DNA of 64,000 nucleotides from Apricaphanius iberus. Its lineage: Eukaryota; Chordata; Actinopteri; Cyprinodontiformes; Aphaniidae. Each line of letters starts with the position of its first letter. The first letter of the stretch is position 1. The stretch lies in the NCBI GenBank assembly GCA_028564705.1, contig JAPXFQ010001391.1, forward strand, positions 124,001 to 188,000, given 5' to 3'. Under the pieces are notes generated by a model. The model was not told where the DNA came from. It worked only from the letters and a program-made list of their open reading frames with translations, and did not search any database. Shown one piece after another: positions 24,283-36,300 of the stretch. Both the position numbers and the translations under genes were made by a program.

Positions 24283-24330
24283 TCAACAAGGACAGCACAT
24301 ACACTTTAGACAAGGCACTGTGGACTGATT

Positions 24331-24336
24331 AATAAA
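24331..24336 (+). other. triobp: triobp polyadenylation signal
   Basis: Canonical AATAAA lies 49 bases after the TAA stop; a second copy is at 24395-24400. This implies a very short 3' untranslated region. Confidence 0.7.
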
Positions 24337-24432
24337 ATATATTTGTAAAACCATTTTTATTGCATCACAACTGTTGGACCACTGACCGTTATGAAATAAA
24401 GAGAAAGTGTTTCACATGTGTAATGAACTTTG

Positions 24433-24438
24433 TTTATT
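24433..24438 (-). other. smdt1: smdt1 polyadenylation signal
   Basis: TTTATT on the plus strand reads AATAAA on the minus strand, about 390 bases beyond the smdt1 stop. It sits only 33 bases past the second triobp signal, so the two convergent transcripts probably abut or overlap. Confidence 0.6.
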
Positions 24439-24828
24439 TACTGGACACACTTGTAAACATGCAGACAAGAGTGAAGGCAGATATAATAGTTCTGATAGCC
24501 TCACAAGATAAGAGATTTCTCAAAATCAAGATAAATAGGTGCAGCGATATGAAAGAGACGGATGGAGGAAAAATATGTCTGAAAGTGCTCCCTCCACGTT
24601 CATCTAGGCTGTGCTGCCTGGAATCCCTTTGGTCCATACAGCAAAGCACCCTGTGGACAGAGGTTTTCACAAAGTCATTCTTCAGCAAGAAGTGATTGCT
24701 GAAAAAACACAAACACACCCTTTACACAGGATAAGACATGAAGGGTTTGAGCTGTAATCTTTAGCCAGCATGGAAGGTGTGGCTCTGGGACACATACCAT
24801 TTACCTATTATTATGTTGTGGACAAAAG

Positions 24829-26081
24829 TCAATCATCGTCGTCGTCATCCTCTGGGACAAAGATGTCGTGCTCCTCCAGGAGAGCAGCAAAATTCTTGCT
24901 GATCAGATTTCCCACATAAAGGAAAGGCACCACCACCAATGTCATGCGGATAAGGCCGAAAGGTGTCTGCAAAATTCAAATGTTAATTGTGTGAGTGACA
25001 GGCTCCACCTCTCATTACTATTAAGCATTGTCGTGTAGACTGAGATTGCTACACCCCAATAAAATGATTTAATTACAGTGACTATCTAGAAAAAAGATCT
25101 TAAACAAGTTTGGGGCTACATTGCATAACTTTTCTATTAGGTCAACGTTTTTATCTCATTTTAAATAAGCCTTTTCAGAGGTTATGCACCTTGTTGTACA
25201 TGTCCAGGTTCTAAATTTGAGTTTTTTGCTTTCATGTTAGGTGTTTTTGGGTAACAGCAGACTAAAGAGCAAATCAGTCTCCACTACCTGCTACTCTGTC
25301 ACTTTTTGGCAATTTTTAAGGTATAAATGCGAAAGTTTACCAGGAATTCACAGCAGATATTTTTGATGTAGTCAAGCTATAAACATAAGCCAAGAGAAAA
25401 TACAGGCTTGGCTAGATGGATGAAATACTAACATGTTTTATACAGTATTCTCTTTGTCATTACAGTCCGGACCTGGATATTGACTTGGTTTTTGACTGTA
25501 ATGATCTTTCTCAGCTGTCGTGTGCCAAACTGCCATACATAAGGTGGGCATTTACAGTGGGGAATTTAAATATGACAGCTTTAGAAATCTGCTATATATT
25601 CTCAAATGTCTTTCATTCAGGTCATCATTTTAACGGAATATAGAATGAAAAAACTAACCGGATCTTAAATTATCTTAACGGCAAATTATAAGTCAGTTAT
25701 TTGACCAAAAAAATCCCAAATACAACCAAATTTAAACAAGTACTAGAAGAGTCTCTAAATTACTTCCGGTATCTTTGTAAACACACGCTGGATGGCTAAC
25801 CGAAGCTCTTTCGAATGTCTCCTGCCTTTCTATTGGCCGCTTCTGCTGTCAGTACAGCATTAAGCTCCGCCCATTTTGCGGCTCTTCGGTTTTCAAGTAG
25901 CAAAAATAAAAAAGCTCACTTTTTCTGGTTTTGGAAGGATTCCCCCCGATGACGTGTATACCACAGTCCTGGTTTGAGTCGTCCTGGAAACTGTGGACGC
26001 TTTCAAGCTGGGGTTACGGGTCATTATGCCCGTGTTCCTGCTGGAAAGACGCAGAGGGAGCCGCAGAATGCTCGCCGCCAT
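24829..26081 (-). CDS. smdt1: Essential MCU regulator (EMRE), mitochondrial
   Basis: Single-pass inner-membrane subunit of the mitochondrial calcium uniporter that couples the pore MCU to the MICU1/MICU2 gatekeepers. Two exons, 26081-25920 and 24966-24829, join in phase 0 with a GTGAGC donor and a TTTTGCAG acceptor. The product is 99 residues (human 107). Residues 1-45 are rich in Arg/Ser/Thr without acids, as in a matrix targeting peptide. They are followed by the conserved GGILPKPEK element, a hydrophobic helix (MTLVVVPFLYVGNLIS) with a G-x-x-x-S pair, then NFAALLEEHDIFVPE and the hallmark C-terminal run of six Asp. The ATG has a good context (AAAATGGCGG). It is tail to tail with triobp and divergent from the LUC7-like gene 1.4 kb away. 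Confidence 0.97.
25790..25890. promoter_or_regulatory. smdt1: CCAAT/GC-box cluster just inside the smdt1 intron
   Basis: The start of the intron carries CTATTGGCCG (an inverted CCAAT box) and GCTCCGCCCA (GC box) about 30-90 bases downstream of exon 1. With the short first exon this could be part of a promoter extending into the intron. This is motif inference only. Confidence 0.35.
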
Positions 26082-26844
26082 TTTTGCCTTCTACGGGAGC
26101 ACTGGGACGTTTGTGTGCTCGGACAGGGTTGGGTTGACTGTATGGGTGTGACTCGCAGTTTACTGAAACCTAATATATTCAAATATTAACAAATGTACCA
26201 GATACTGAATAAAAACACATAAAAATTTTGACATGCTGCTTTACGACCCTTAGGGGGAAAATAATAATGGATTACAATGTAAGAACATTTCTCTCGAATA
26301 GCCACAAAATTGAAATATGGAATTTGAGTGGAAAGATTTCGAAAGCTAAATCTACCTTTGCTGTGTGTTTTGGGAAATTACAGCATATCCAGTAAAGTAA
26401 ATAACCTAATTATCCACATCCTGATGTAATGAGCACGGCAAACACGTGTATTAACAAATGACTGTTAAAAAGAGAGAAACTAATAATGAAAGACTTTTTT
26501 TAAATTTATCCCAATAATATGAACCTACTGTAAGTAATTGAGGCACTGTCTTACTACACACACACCAACTTTACATTACAGTACCATGAGAAATCTAGAA
26601 TATCTTAATTAACTCAACCCTTGAAAATCTTTCGCATTAAAACAACAAAAATTAAGAAATTCACAAGAATGAAACTAAATTAGACGAAGTATAGCCTTTT
26701 AAGCAAAACTTAAGTGTAATAGATTTCTTATAGAGATCCAGTTTTGAAAGTCATTCAAAACATATTACGTCGCATGAAAAAAAAGTTATTCTGTCTCAAT
26801 TACTGAGACACAGAGCACAGAAACTGACATTTATATTGAATTTA

Positions 26845-26856
26845 TTTATATGTATA

Positions 26857-26927
<71 letters not shown>

Positions 26928-26929
26928 TA
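26845..26929 (+). repeat. TA/TATG microsatellite
   Basis: About 85 bases of alternating TA with occasional TG lie between smdt1 and the LUC7-like gene, roughly 540 bp upstream of the latter's ATG. The tract can form cruciforms and is likely length-variable. Confidence 0.95.
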
Positions 26930-26934
26930 TTGTA

Positions 26935-27472
26935 ATCGGGGTCGAACATTTTTCGCCCGCCTTGTTGAATGCAGCTCGCTACCGACCGCGCGCTTTCCGG
27001 TGGCGCGCGCACAAAAAGAGGAACTAGGAAGACGGAAGAGAGGACGTTGAACAAACTTGACAACTTCTAGCTGACTGGCTAGAAAGACGTTTAGTTATGT
27101 TAACAGCACAACATTTTCATACACATTCGAGTAGCTAACCAAACGCCCTGACTGCATTCATTCAACGCTGTTTCAACCCGACCAATGGACTCCAGCAGCT
27201 TTTAAACAGCCGCTGCACTTGCTCAGTTCAGCGGTCCCGAAGCCATCCACCTTCACAAAGCCACGTTTAGCCCGCGTGAAAGTACCGTAACAGTAAACCG
27301 AAGAAACTGTGGTTTTGGGAAAGTGGGTTTGGGTTTTACTGCTGCTGGGGAAAGTTGTCCGTCCTGTTGTAAACGAAAAGCCTGAGGAGAGGCCTGCAGC
27401 TGACGAGGCTGGCCGCCCGTGAGAGGAGCGCTGCTGTCGGGGAAGGACCCACTCACACAACGCTAGACCAAC
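26935..27472 (+). promoter_or_regulatory. luc7l: CpG-rich promoter and 5' untranslated region of the LUC7-like gene
   Basis: Base composition changes sharply after the TA microsatellite to CpG-rich sequence (GACCGCGCGCTTTCCGGTGG, GCGCGCGC) with ETS-type cores TTCCGG and GGAAG/CGGAAG. No TATA box is seen. This fits a housekeeping CpG-island promoter just upstream of the ATG at 27473. Confidence 0.65.
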
Positions 27473-30400
27473 ATGTCGGCCCAGGCACAGATGCGAGCGA
27501 TGCTGGACCAGCTCATGGGGACGAGCAGAGACGGTGAGCCGGACTCGCCGTGTTTCAGTCCTGATTAATAGCCTCGGTGGCTGCTGTTAGCATTAGCCGT
27601 GAAGCTAAGCTGTCAGTGAGGCGTGCTTCTCACAGCCTAGCTAACATGAGGGTAGCTAACCGCGTAGCAACCTGTTGTAGTCCACATTAAGAAGCCAGTT
27701 AAGAGTTGTTGGTGCTTTTTTGACGAAGTACATCTTAACATAGCCATATTGGGCGCACGATTCGCTATATAGTTATTACGACTAGGTGTTTTGAAGTAAC
27801 CCAATTCCCTATGCTGCTAACTTTAAGTTTCCTGTTTAGAAACATACAGCCAAAATGACACACTTTGTGACTTTTCCAGCTTTACGTTTCATGTACAGAA
27901 TCACTTATTTTGAAAAGGGGGACCATAGATATGTTGTAAATATAAATAAACGCTTAAAATAAAACTATTACGCTCACACCAGCTGCTTTGCTTTTGTTAC
28001 AGGAGACTCCATGAGACAGAGAATTAAGTTTTCAGATGATCGAGTCTGTAAAAGCCACCTGTTAGATTCTTGTCCTCATGACATTCTCTCAGGCACCGTA
28101 AGTATCATCAATTCGAGTATATCTACTGGGCTATCTAAAGAAAATACATCTATATATTATAACATTTATAAGACGGAAGTAATTTGTGGGCTGGAGCCTA
28201 ATATACACTGTTTGCAATGTCTAACCTTTTGGCTGCTACTCTGAATGAGATGCAGAACAGCTTACAGTCAGATACTGTTTGTATAGCGACACCACTAATG
28301 CTTTTTTTGGTTCCAAAAGTACGTTTCTGAACTCCTGTGAACTGCGCCTATCAGAGGCATAGAGATGAGTTCAATATTTAGCCATTTAATGGTCACAACT
28401 ACAAATTCGTAAGAGTGAACAGTAATTATAAAGGTGAAGATGATCTGGTTGTCATACAGTAGAGCAGGAGGAAAGTAGGAAACATTTGGTCCAGACCAGC
28501 TTTTATGTATTCTTTTTTTTTCATAGGGATTTACCTTAATAGATAAGTTAGTTCTAAAGTGTAATATTCTGTATTTTTTGTTACTCTTTAGAGAATGGAC
28601 CTGGGAGAATGTGCCAAAGTCCACGATTTGGCTCTTCGAGCAGATTACGAGATCGCCTCCAAGGAGAGTGAATTTTTCTTTGAGCTTGATGTAAGTAATC
28701 TAACTGCACATGCTCAGTTTTGAATCTCTGTCCCAGTTGAATCAGTCATAGGTTACAAAGTGCTAGAACAATGCAAGCTTGATAGTTACCTCTTCTTTTT
28801 ATTTTACTGACTTTTAATTAATGGTGGGCTTTTTGCCCATCTCCTTTTTAGATGTACTGAAATTAACATTTTATTTAGTTTAAATAAAACACGGACTGAG
28901 ATATTTTCAATTCAGTATTTTATCTATTTAAGAATTTCAACGCCTGGATAACTTACTGAATCAAACTCGGCTCAAAAGCATCACATGTCTGTATTTGATC
29001 AGTTTAATACTGTCTTTTGGTATAACGTAAAAATTCAAAAGTTGTCATCTTAACACACAAGCTGAACAAGGTCTTAAAAATCCTTAAAAGCATTAAATTT
29101 ACGGATTTGGAAATTATGTTAAAAAGACTTAAAATTTTTAGTTTTCATATCTTGGTGTTAAAAATTGTGCTGTATTTAACTTCATATTGCATTTTACTTC
29201 AAGTTTGATTTGTCAACCACAATCATTTTGATTGAATAATGTAGCATAAATAAAGAGTGGTGGAACTCAACAAATCCCCGGTTCAAGATATTCAGAACAC
29301 ATGATTACCAATAAATAAAGATTAACACGAGAGAGAAAAAGAAAAATTAACCAATGTTATTAACATTTTTAGGCAGACTTTCTTGTGGCCTGCTGAAGTT
29401 CCACATATCCCAGATAAATAAATGTACACAAGTTCAAGGATTTTGTTTTTCTCTGCTGGTAGGGCTGTAAAATAGGCCATGAAAAAGGTATTCTTTTCTT
29501 ATATTAATGCTCTTAAAAGACTTTATTTTAACTTGAAATAACCTGTAGAAACCACACTGTCCTTCTGGTTCTCTTATGGGATTAATTGGTGTATAATTAC
29601 AGAGGAATATGTTTGTTTTTTTAAATCCGCTTTTCTGGTCTTCAACAAGTGACGACGCCCCTGAAATTACATGTTATTGCTTTACCACTTAGCTTTCTGT
29701 CCTTCGTACATTACGATCCTTCAGACAACCTGCAGTCCAGCTAAGAACTTTTTGCAGACTGACAGGTTAAACAGTTTTAACCAAAATATGCTTCCTGAAA
29801 TGTCTGCTATGTTGTCCCAGGCTGCAGAACACCTTCAGTCTTTCATCGCTGACTGCGATCGAAGAACAGAGTTGGCCAAGAAGAGACTAGCGGAGACTCA
29901 GGATGAGATCAGCGCTGAAGTGGCTGCAAAAGTGATGAGCGCTCTGTTTGGTTTCAGTAATGTGCTCCTAGAAAAGCAACAGGTGTAAATAACGTGGTTT
30001 CTTTCTTCCATCTTTTTCTCTTTTATTTTCTTCCTTTCTGCCGTAAAAAGGCTGAGCGTGTCCACGAGTTAAACGAAGAGATCGGGAAACTGCTGGCGAA
30101 AGCCGAGCAGCTGGGGGGTGAAGGGAATGTAGATGAGGCCCAGCAGGTGCTGGAGAAGGTGGAGAAAACCCGGGCCTTAAAGAAAGAGGCAGAGGTCAGA
30201 AAATGTTCTCTTTTTGTTTCTGTAACCATAGTTAAACAGCGAATTTGAAATAGCAGAATCAATGTTTAAACGAACGTTCTCTTCTTGCCTAAACCTTTTT
30301 TTTTTGTTCACAAAGGATGTTTACAGGAACTCTATGCCAGCTTCCAGCTTTCAACAACAGAAACTTCGAGTGTGTGAGGTGTGTTCAGCCTACTTGGGTC

Positions 30401-33400
30401 TCCATGATAACGACCGTCGCCTGGCGGACCACTTTGGGGGCAAACTTCACCTTGGCTTTATTGAAATCCGTGAGAAGCTTGAAAAGCTGAGGGTAAGGAT
30501 GCTAATAAAATAATGTATTCCATCGATTCTTGGAGTCATGGATGCAGTACCTTGAAATTTTGGCCATAGATCTCCTAACTTGCGTTTGCTTATCCAGAAA
30601 GCCGTTGTAGAAAAACAAGAAAAAATGCGTATGAAAAGACGAGAGGACCGGGAAAAAGAGGAAGAAAGAGAGCGACAGTGGGAGATGGAGCGGGAGAGGG
30701 AGAAACAACGAGAGTGGGAGAGAGAACGGGAAAGGGAGCGGAGAAGGTAAGAAATTCAGCAGCTCAATGAAAACATTTGCATTCATTCAGACGTCATGCG
30801 CTGGGCTTAGCAATGGCAAAACATTTTATATCCAGTTATAGCTCAGTTTATATCATGATATCAATATACTTCACCATATAGCAATTTTTCTGTTGATTTA
30901 TTTCATGAATAGTTTATGAAAATTTACAACGTGGAAATGCTGTTTTAAATGATGGACAATAACACCACCTAGACTGGTCATGTTGTAATCTCCTTTTATT
31001 ATCAGTGATCTTTTAGGAGAGCGGCTCAGCTCTACACTCTGCCTTTGAATTAAATGCATTATTTGAAACGCATCCAAATTTCTCTCCTTCATTTTACCTT
31101 CTGTCACTCATTTTAAATTTACCTCTTTTTTTCTCTGTCCTCATGCACCCTCTCATTTTTTTTTCACTATCTGCGCTTCTCCTAGGTAAAATAGGGGTGT
31201 TACGTCGATATGTGTTCTGACTCCACCCACACGCGAGGTGGCTGCTGCTCGTAAATGTTAAACAGATGGATCACGTTAGGTTTAGGCACTGGTTCTCAAA
31301 TAGTAGGATCAGGAAAATAGTCAAGTTATGGTTACCGTAGCCGTTTAGGTAAAAGAAGACCGACCCAGATCATGCAACAGTCGTAAAGTTTACCAGCTCC
31401 CGGTCCGACCAACGGGCTCCAACACTACACATTTATTTTATCAGCTGCTCAAGAACCATGACAACGAATACAGAGAGTCGATGAACAAAAGCAGCGTCGA
31501 GTCGTGGCGTAAGCTCTCATAAACTCCAGATTCAGATGCTGTATTACACCACTGATGTGTAGCGAACGAAACGGCTTTTAGAGCCAGCATTTCTCAGAGC
31601 CTCTGAGAAACGCTTTTTTTCTGTTCAAGCTGCGCATTGGGAGGGGAGGCGAAACAAACGGGGAGACCAACTTTGGGTTGTCTAATAATCTTTTTTTGGA
31701 TCCCTGGTCTGAAACGTGTTGGTCACCGTCTTGCTCCGTTTCTTCATGTATTGCAGCATGCAAAGGAATGCCATAAAGTGCATCTTGACGTAATTTACTG
31801 CTGTAAAACTTTCCTTTCATGGCTTAAAAGATAGATTCAATGACGTTTTCTATTGTCCTGACGATATATTTTGTCATATCACACAGGCCTAGTCATGGGT
31901 ATCTTTTTGTGTCGTCTTTTTTTTTTCTAGGTCCAGATCCAGAAGTGGAGACCGATACAGGTATTCATGTTTTTAATCAGTTAATGTCTGTTTTTAGAGA
32001 TTTGGATCATTTTACGTAGAACTCATGAGAAAATCTAAAACATGATCTTACAGTTGTCATAGAGAAATTATATTTCGACATTGTATTGCCCCAGTGTTAT
32101 AACTTGTATTTGTATTCCGCATTAGAGTGCGGGGAGTACGGCTGGGGGATATGAGCTAAAATGAATAACCACACACACACCTCAATGTCAGGTAGTGGCC
32201 AAATTTAGATAATGTTCTTGAAAATAAAAAATATCTGGCTTCTTGCTTTTTAACAGCTTCAAACGGCCTTTTAATTCAGTGTTTGATTCCCACTCCTACC
32301 TCTATTTCCTAGAGTCAATTTTTACATTCAAAAGTGATCACACAGACCAGATAAGTTTAGAAAGTGTTGGGGTCAGAGTGAAATTGGTAATTTTAGTGTG
32401 CAGTTGTTTATTTTAGACAGAACATATTTTACACCAGAAAACAGGTAGGAACAGGCGGTGCCTTCAAGCAGCAACTCAGTAATATCCGCTCCATCCGAAG
32501 AGGACCAGGGCGGGCGGAGCTGTTGAGCTAGAAGCGCTCTGCAGATCTATTGCTGTAGTAACAAACATACGTCCACTACATTAGAGTCTAAGTATCCAAT
32601 AACTATTTGTCGCTAGTCAAATTTTTCTGAAAAGCAGTCGGTAGAGGAGTCTAAACCCTTCCTAAATATAGCTGCACAGTTGCTGTGTCCCCTCAGTTGG
32701 GTATTATTGCCTATGTATGTCACATGACTGAATAGTCATGTGACTCAAGGCAACGCTGGTTTCTTAAAAGGGAAGGATCACCACTAAACTAACAAACATC
32801 TTTTCTTTTTTTACATACCGAATTTACCGGCTCAGGCAAAATGACATCGGTAACAGACATAAATTTCGGTATCGGTAAATGTCCGGCGTACCGGCCAACC
32901 CTAGCGGAGAGTAATCTCACCCTGAAATATGCTGTGTCTTAAACAGTCTTACAATCTGCGTTACAACACTGCAGTCCCTGCATGTTTACTACTACAGTAA
33001 TGTTGCATTTAACGATTTGCTTGAACAGGGATGGAGGCAGTTCATCATCACATCGCTCAAGACGGCACCCCTCCTCTCGCTCCAGAGAAGACGGATCTGA
33101 CCGAGATAGGGAGCGAGAGAGGAAGCATCGACACAAGGAGAGACACCGTTCACGCTCCCATTCTCACAGGCACAAAAAGAAGAGGTGTAGATATTATTTA
33201 TCACTTCAGCTTGTTTTTAGAGAAGAATTAAACATTTAACATGTTTTATAAAGTAAATTAACTCTGTAAAGGTGGAGTGACTTTGATTAAACTACCAACT
33301 TCTGCTATCTGTCCTAAGACATTACTTCCTAATTGCTATAAAGTTATGAAAAGAAACGTATGTGTTCATATCTTTGACTTATTCTTTTTTTTTTTCACAT

Positions 33401-34401
33401 TGCAACTGTAACCTAAGATACTGTTTAATAGATTTTTTTTTTTTTTGGTTGGTTTTTTTTGTGATAGAGCAACACAAAATGGGGCATAATTGAAAAGTAG
33501 AATTGATATATTTAAACGTAACTCCTTGTCCACTAAAACTCGGTGCCAATAGTGTCCTGCTGTGGGGATGGATTTCTACAGCGGGGAGAGTGAAAGTGTT
33601 TGACGCTACATACAGAGCAGTTGCTGCAGATTGGTCTCAAAAGTCAGTCCTCATGGAGCAGTTTCCTCCGTTTCTTAGAAGCTGCACTGGTTCTACACGC
33701 CTGATTCAGATGAATGATTGAATTAGCGATACCCTGGAGAGAGAAGACATGAGGAACCATTTGGAATCAGATGTTTTAGGAGCAAACAGAAAACCAGCAA
33801 TGATCCAACCCTTAAAGGACTGGAGTTAAACAGCCCTGTTCTAACAAGATGACACTAAACATATAACCAGAGCTAAAGGAATGTGGTTTGAATCAAAGAA
33901 TATTCTTATGCTACGACGGCACAGTCAACGTCTAGACCTCAGCCAAATTGAGAAAACTTTGCTAGTTTTGACATTTTCTATTTGCGCACCCTCCATTCAT
34001 TCTGATTGAGCTGCAGATGTTATACAAGTACTTGAAGTAGAACAGAAGACTTGCACATCACTCTTGTGTCTTTCACATAAAATGCATTTTAAAATAAAAC
34101 TCATAAATATACTTCCTGTTACCAAGAATGGCTTTCAAATACTTCCTGTTTTTTTCTTAGATCCTCTAGAGACAGATCATCCCACGCGCATGAAAGAGAG
34201 CCTTCCCCGTCCCAGGAGAGATGGCGAGAGCGTCAAGGGGGGGAAGGATGGCGCAATGACAGAGCGGAGGGTGCAGACGTAGGGGACAGGGAGCGGTCTG
34301 CTTCCCCGGATGTGGCCAGAGGAAAGGAAAGGGAGAGGTCTGTGTCGTGTGAGCGAGACCAGGGCTCCAGCTCTGAGGAACGGGAGTCCGGAGAGATCTA
34401 A
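27473..34401 (+). CDS. luc7l: LUC7-like U1 snRNP-associated splicing factor
   Basis: LUC7 family proteins join the U1 snRNP and tune 5' splice-site choice in the nucleus. Ten coding exons: 27473-27533, 28003-28097, 28592-28690, 29821-29931, 30051-30194, 30316-30492, 30598-30746, 31931-31960, 33029-33184, 34161-34401; phases close to give 420 residues. Visible: start MSAQAQMRAMLDQLMGTSRDG; first zinc finger around KSHLLDSCPHDIL and the following Cys/His; an alpha-helical coiled region (AERVHELNEEIGKLLAKAEQ); second C2H2 finger LRVCEVCSAYLGLHDNDRRL; then an Arg/Glu-rich helix and an Arg/Ser tail ending SGEI. Several residues (GTSRDG, IKFSDDRV, FIEIREKLE) look more like my recollection of LUC7L2 than LUC7L, so the paralogue is not settled. 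Exons 4 and 5 end in weak donors (GTGATG, GTCAGA). Confidence 0.95.
31193..31893 (+). mobile_element. Probable hAT-type non-autonomous element in a LUC7-like intron
   Basis: The stretch opens TAGGGGTGTTACG and closes with ATATTTTGTCATATCACACAGGCCTAG, which reads as weakly matching inverted ends (TAGG...TGTG). No transposase frame lies inside. An 8-bp target duplication is not evident, so boundaries are tentative. Confidence 0.4.
31931..31960 (+). other. luc7l: 30-nt microexon of the LUC7-like gene
   Basis: Bounded by TTTTTTTCTAG and a GTATTC donor, and isolated by introns of about 1.2 and 1.1 kb. Upstream and downstream phases are identical, so skipping it removes ten residues (RSRSGDRY region) without changing frame. 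This is a likely cassette exon at the entry to the RS tail. Confidence 0.75.
33400..34010 (+). mobile_element. Tc1-like transposon relic in the last LUC7-like intron
   Basis: Starts with terminal-repeat motifs (TTTGTGATAGAGCAACACAAAATGGGGCATAATTG-type, shown in part), then plus-strand transposase scraps: GTGTCCTGCTGTGGGGATGG and later GACCTCAGCCAAATTGAG. Frames are broken; it is inactive. Confidence 0.6.
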
Positions 34402-35006
34402 ACGGCTACCTTGTTTAGAACAAAGGAGATTGGCGTGATGAGCTTTCTGGTTCCGGTGCGTTTGGTTTGACTATGCATGTTCAAAGTGGGACATGTGCTT
34501 GTGGATGGTGGGGATCAAGAAAACATGCAAACCAACTGTTAGAAGACAATATGAGAGCGGGACTTGTATGAAGGCTGTACAGTCATCGTTTTTTTCATCT
34601 TGCTGACCTGACAGTTATTTACACAGGGACAAGGGAAGAGAGGCTTGGCTTTATTTCTGTTTTATTGAAGTGCTGTTCTTTTCATTTTTTACAGACTAGT
34701 TAGACCTTTAATGTTTTGTAGCTGTGGCTACTCCCACATTATTGAACATGGATGAGTTGTGAATGACAAGGTTCTTCTAACAAGGTTTTATTTGCTGCCT
34801 TGCAGACTATACCCTCCGCAATGATATCTTATACACAACCTTTCAATAAGCCCCATGCAACGTACCCCCCTTTTGAAAAACAGTCTGTTGTCCTTAAAGA
34901 ATTCATCTCAATTTACAGACTTAAACTGATGCTGTAATGTAGGATGGACTTACTGGAGGAGTTTGTGGGAGGGCTCCCTATTGCCATACCACCACCACCA
35001 CAAGTG

Positions 35007-35012
35007 AATAAA
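35007..35012 (+). other. luc7l: Polyadenylation signal of the LUC7-like gene
   Basis: AATAAA about 605 bases after the stop codon; no other gene feature lies between. Another AATAAA-like site is near 35310. Confidence 0.6.
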
Positions 35013-35439
35013 ATGTTCTGCTTTTGTTCAAATACTCGTGGTATAGTTTTCTCTTTACATCTTTTTACAGCTTGAATAACTTTTGTGACTCAGTAACCGC
35101 TCTTACTTTCTAACAGCGGTATATTATTGGCTGTAGGTCTTACATTTGTCTACATAAAGTTGAAGGTGTGTGTTGACAAAGCCCTTGCACTGTAGAATGC
35201 AGGATATACACGTTAATCATTTCAATTCAGAGAGGGAAACTTGTAATACATCGATTACACACACTGATGTATTGAAATGTTCTTTTTGTTAATTTTGATG
35301 ACTCTAGTCAATAAAAACCTCAAATTTCGCTTTTGAGCAACATAACATTCTTCCAAGAACCAAAAAAACATGGATTTAAGTACCATACTGTAATTGGCCT
35401 AATAATTATTGAGCAGACTGCTGGTGATAGACGTATCCA

Positions 35440-35965
35440 GCACAGAGTCCAATTTATCCTGTTAAAGCGAGGTAAGAAACTATAGGTCACTGCTGTTCAA
35501 AGTGACCTGCCCAAGTTTGCTAATGGAAAGTTGAGTGGAAGGAAAATGTGTAAGAAAAAGATGTACATGCAACATTCTTTGAGAAAATGGAGTCCATTCT
35601 ACAGTTTTCCAGAGAGGTGTAAGGTACTAACTGAGACTGGAGGTGGAACTAAAAGAGCCGAAACTCAGACATTCCAAGCAGATGAGCTACAGTCACATTC
35701 TTATTAAGCCACTAATGGTGTCAGAAGCCTCTCATCTGAGCTAAGGAAATAACAGGTGTTTTTTGTTGGTCAAACATTCTCTTTTCAGATGAATTTGGGG
35801 TTTTTTTGCATTTCAGGTAAAAAAAAATCTGCCCTGGAGCACGGAGACTGTGACATTCCCACAGTCCATCAGGATTTTAGTAACCATGTTATCAGCTAGT
35901 GTTCAGTCCAAAGTCAGTGCAGCCATGGAAATTTGTGCATAGCCGTGACGAAATGTGAAATAAAA
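35440..35965 (+). mobile_element. Possible second Tc1-type relic
   Basis: Fragments such as GCCACTAATGGTGTCAGAAGC, CTCTTTTCAGATGAATTTGG and GGAGACTGTGACATTCCCACAG follow the layout of a Tc1 transposase of another family, with no intact frame. Between the LUC7-like gene and cenpm; the ends are not defined. Confidence 0.4.
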
Positions 35966-35984
35966 CATCACTGTATGTTGAGAC

Positions 35985-36300
35985 TAGGGATGCAACAGTA
36001 CCACTTTTTTTCGAACCAATTCAATACCGATACTGTACTGTGTACCTGCTGATACTTCTACCACACAAAAATGCAATGAATTGGAAGACAGGTTTTATTC
36101 TGTTAAAACAAATGAAGGTGAATTAGATGAAAAACTAAAATATGGATAAAAATGACAAAACTAAAATTTCAAGAGAAAAATAAACATTTTCTTTGAAATT
36201 AATCCAGTTTCCACGTTTTAAGTACTGGTTTATGGTATCGGTTAACTTTAACTGATACAGTACATATGAGTTGTATTGGCCCCAAAACCAGTATTGCTAT
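35985..36300 (+). mobile_element. hAT-like non-autonomous element, copy 2 (interrupted)
   Basis: Begins with TAGGGATGCAACAGTACC and parallels the copy at 6898-7254 along almost its whole length, up to TTGGCCCCAAAACCAGTATTG. The right terminus is missing because a second repeat starts at 36301. Confidence 0.65.

Noticed and set aside
24360..24718. 111-codon plus and 94-codon minus frames
   Set aside because: They lie in the 3' untranslated regions of the convergent triobp and smdt1 genes and show no protein family signature.
26836..27063. Tyr/Ile-repeat frames on both strands
   Set aside because: Pure translation of the TA microsatellite.
30502..30786. 94-codon minus-strand frame opposite a LUC7-like exon
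   Set aside because: Its Leu/Pro/Phe-rich sequence is simply the complement of the Arg/Glu-rich coding exon 30598-30746.
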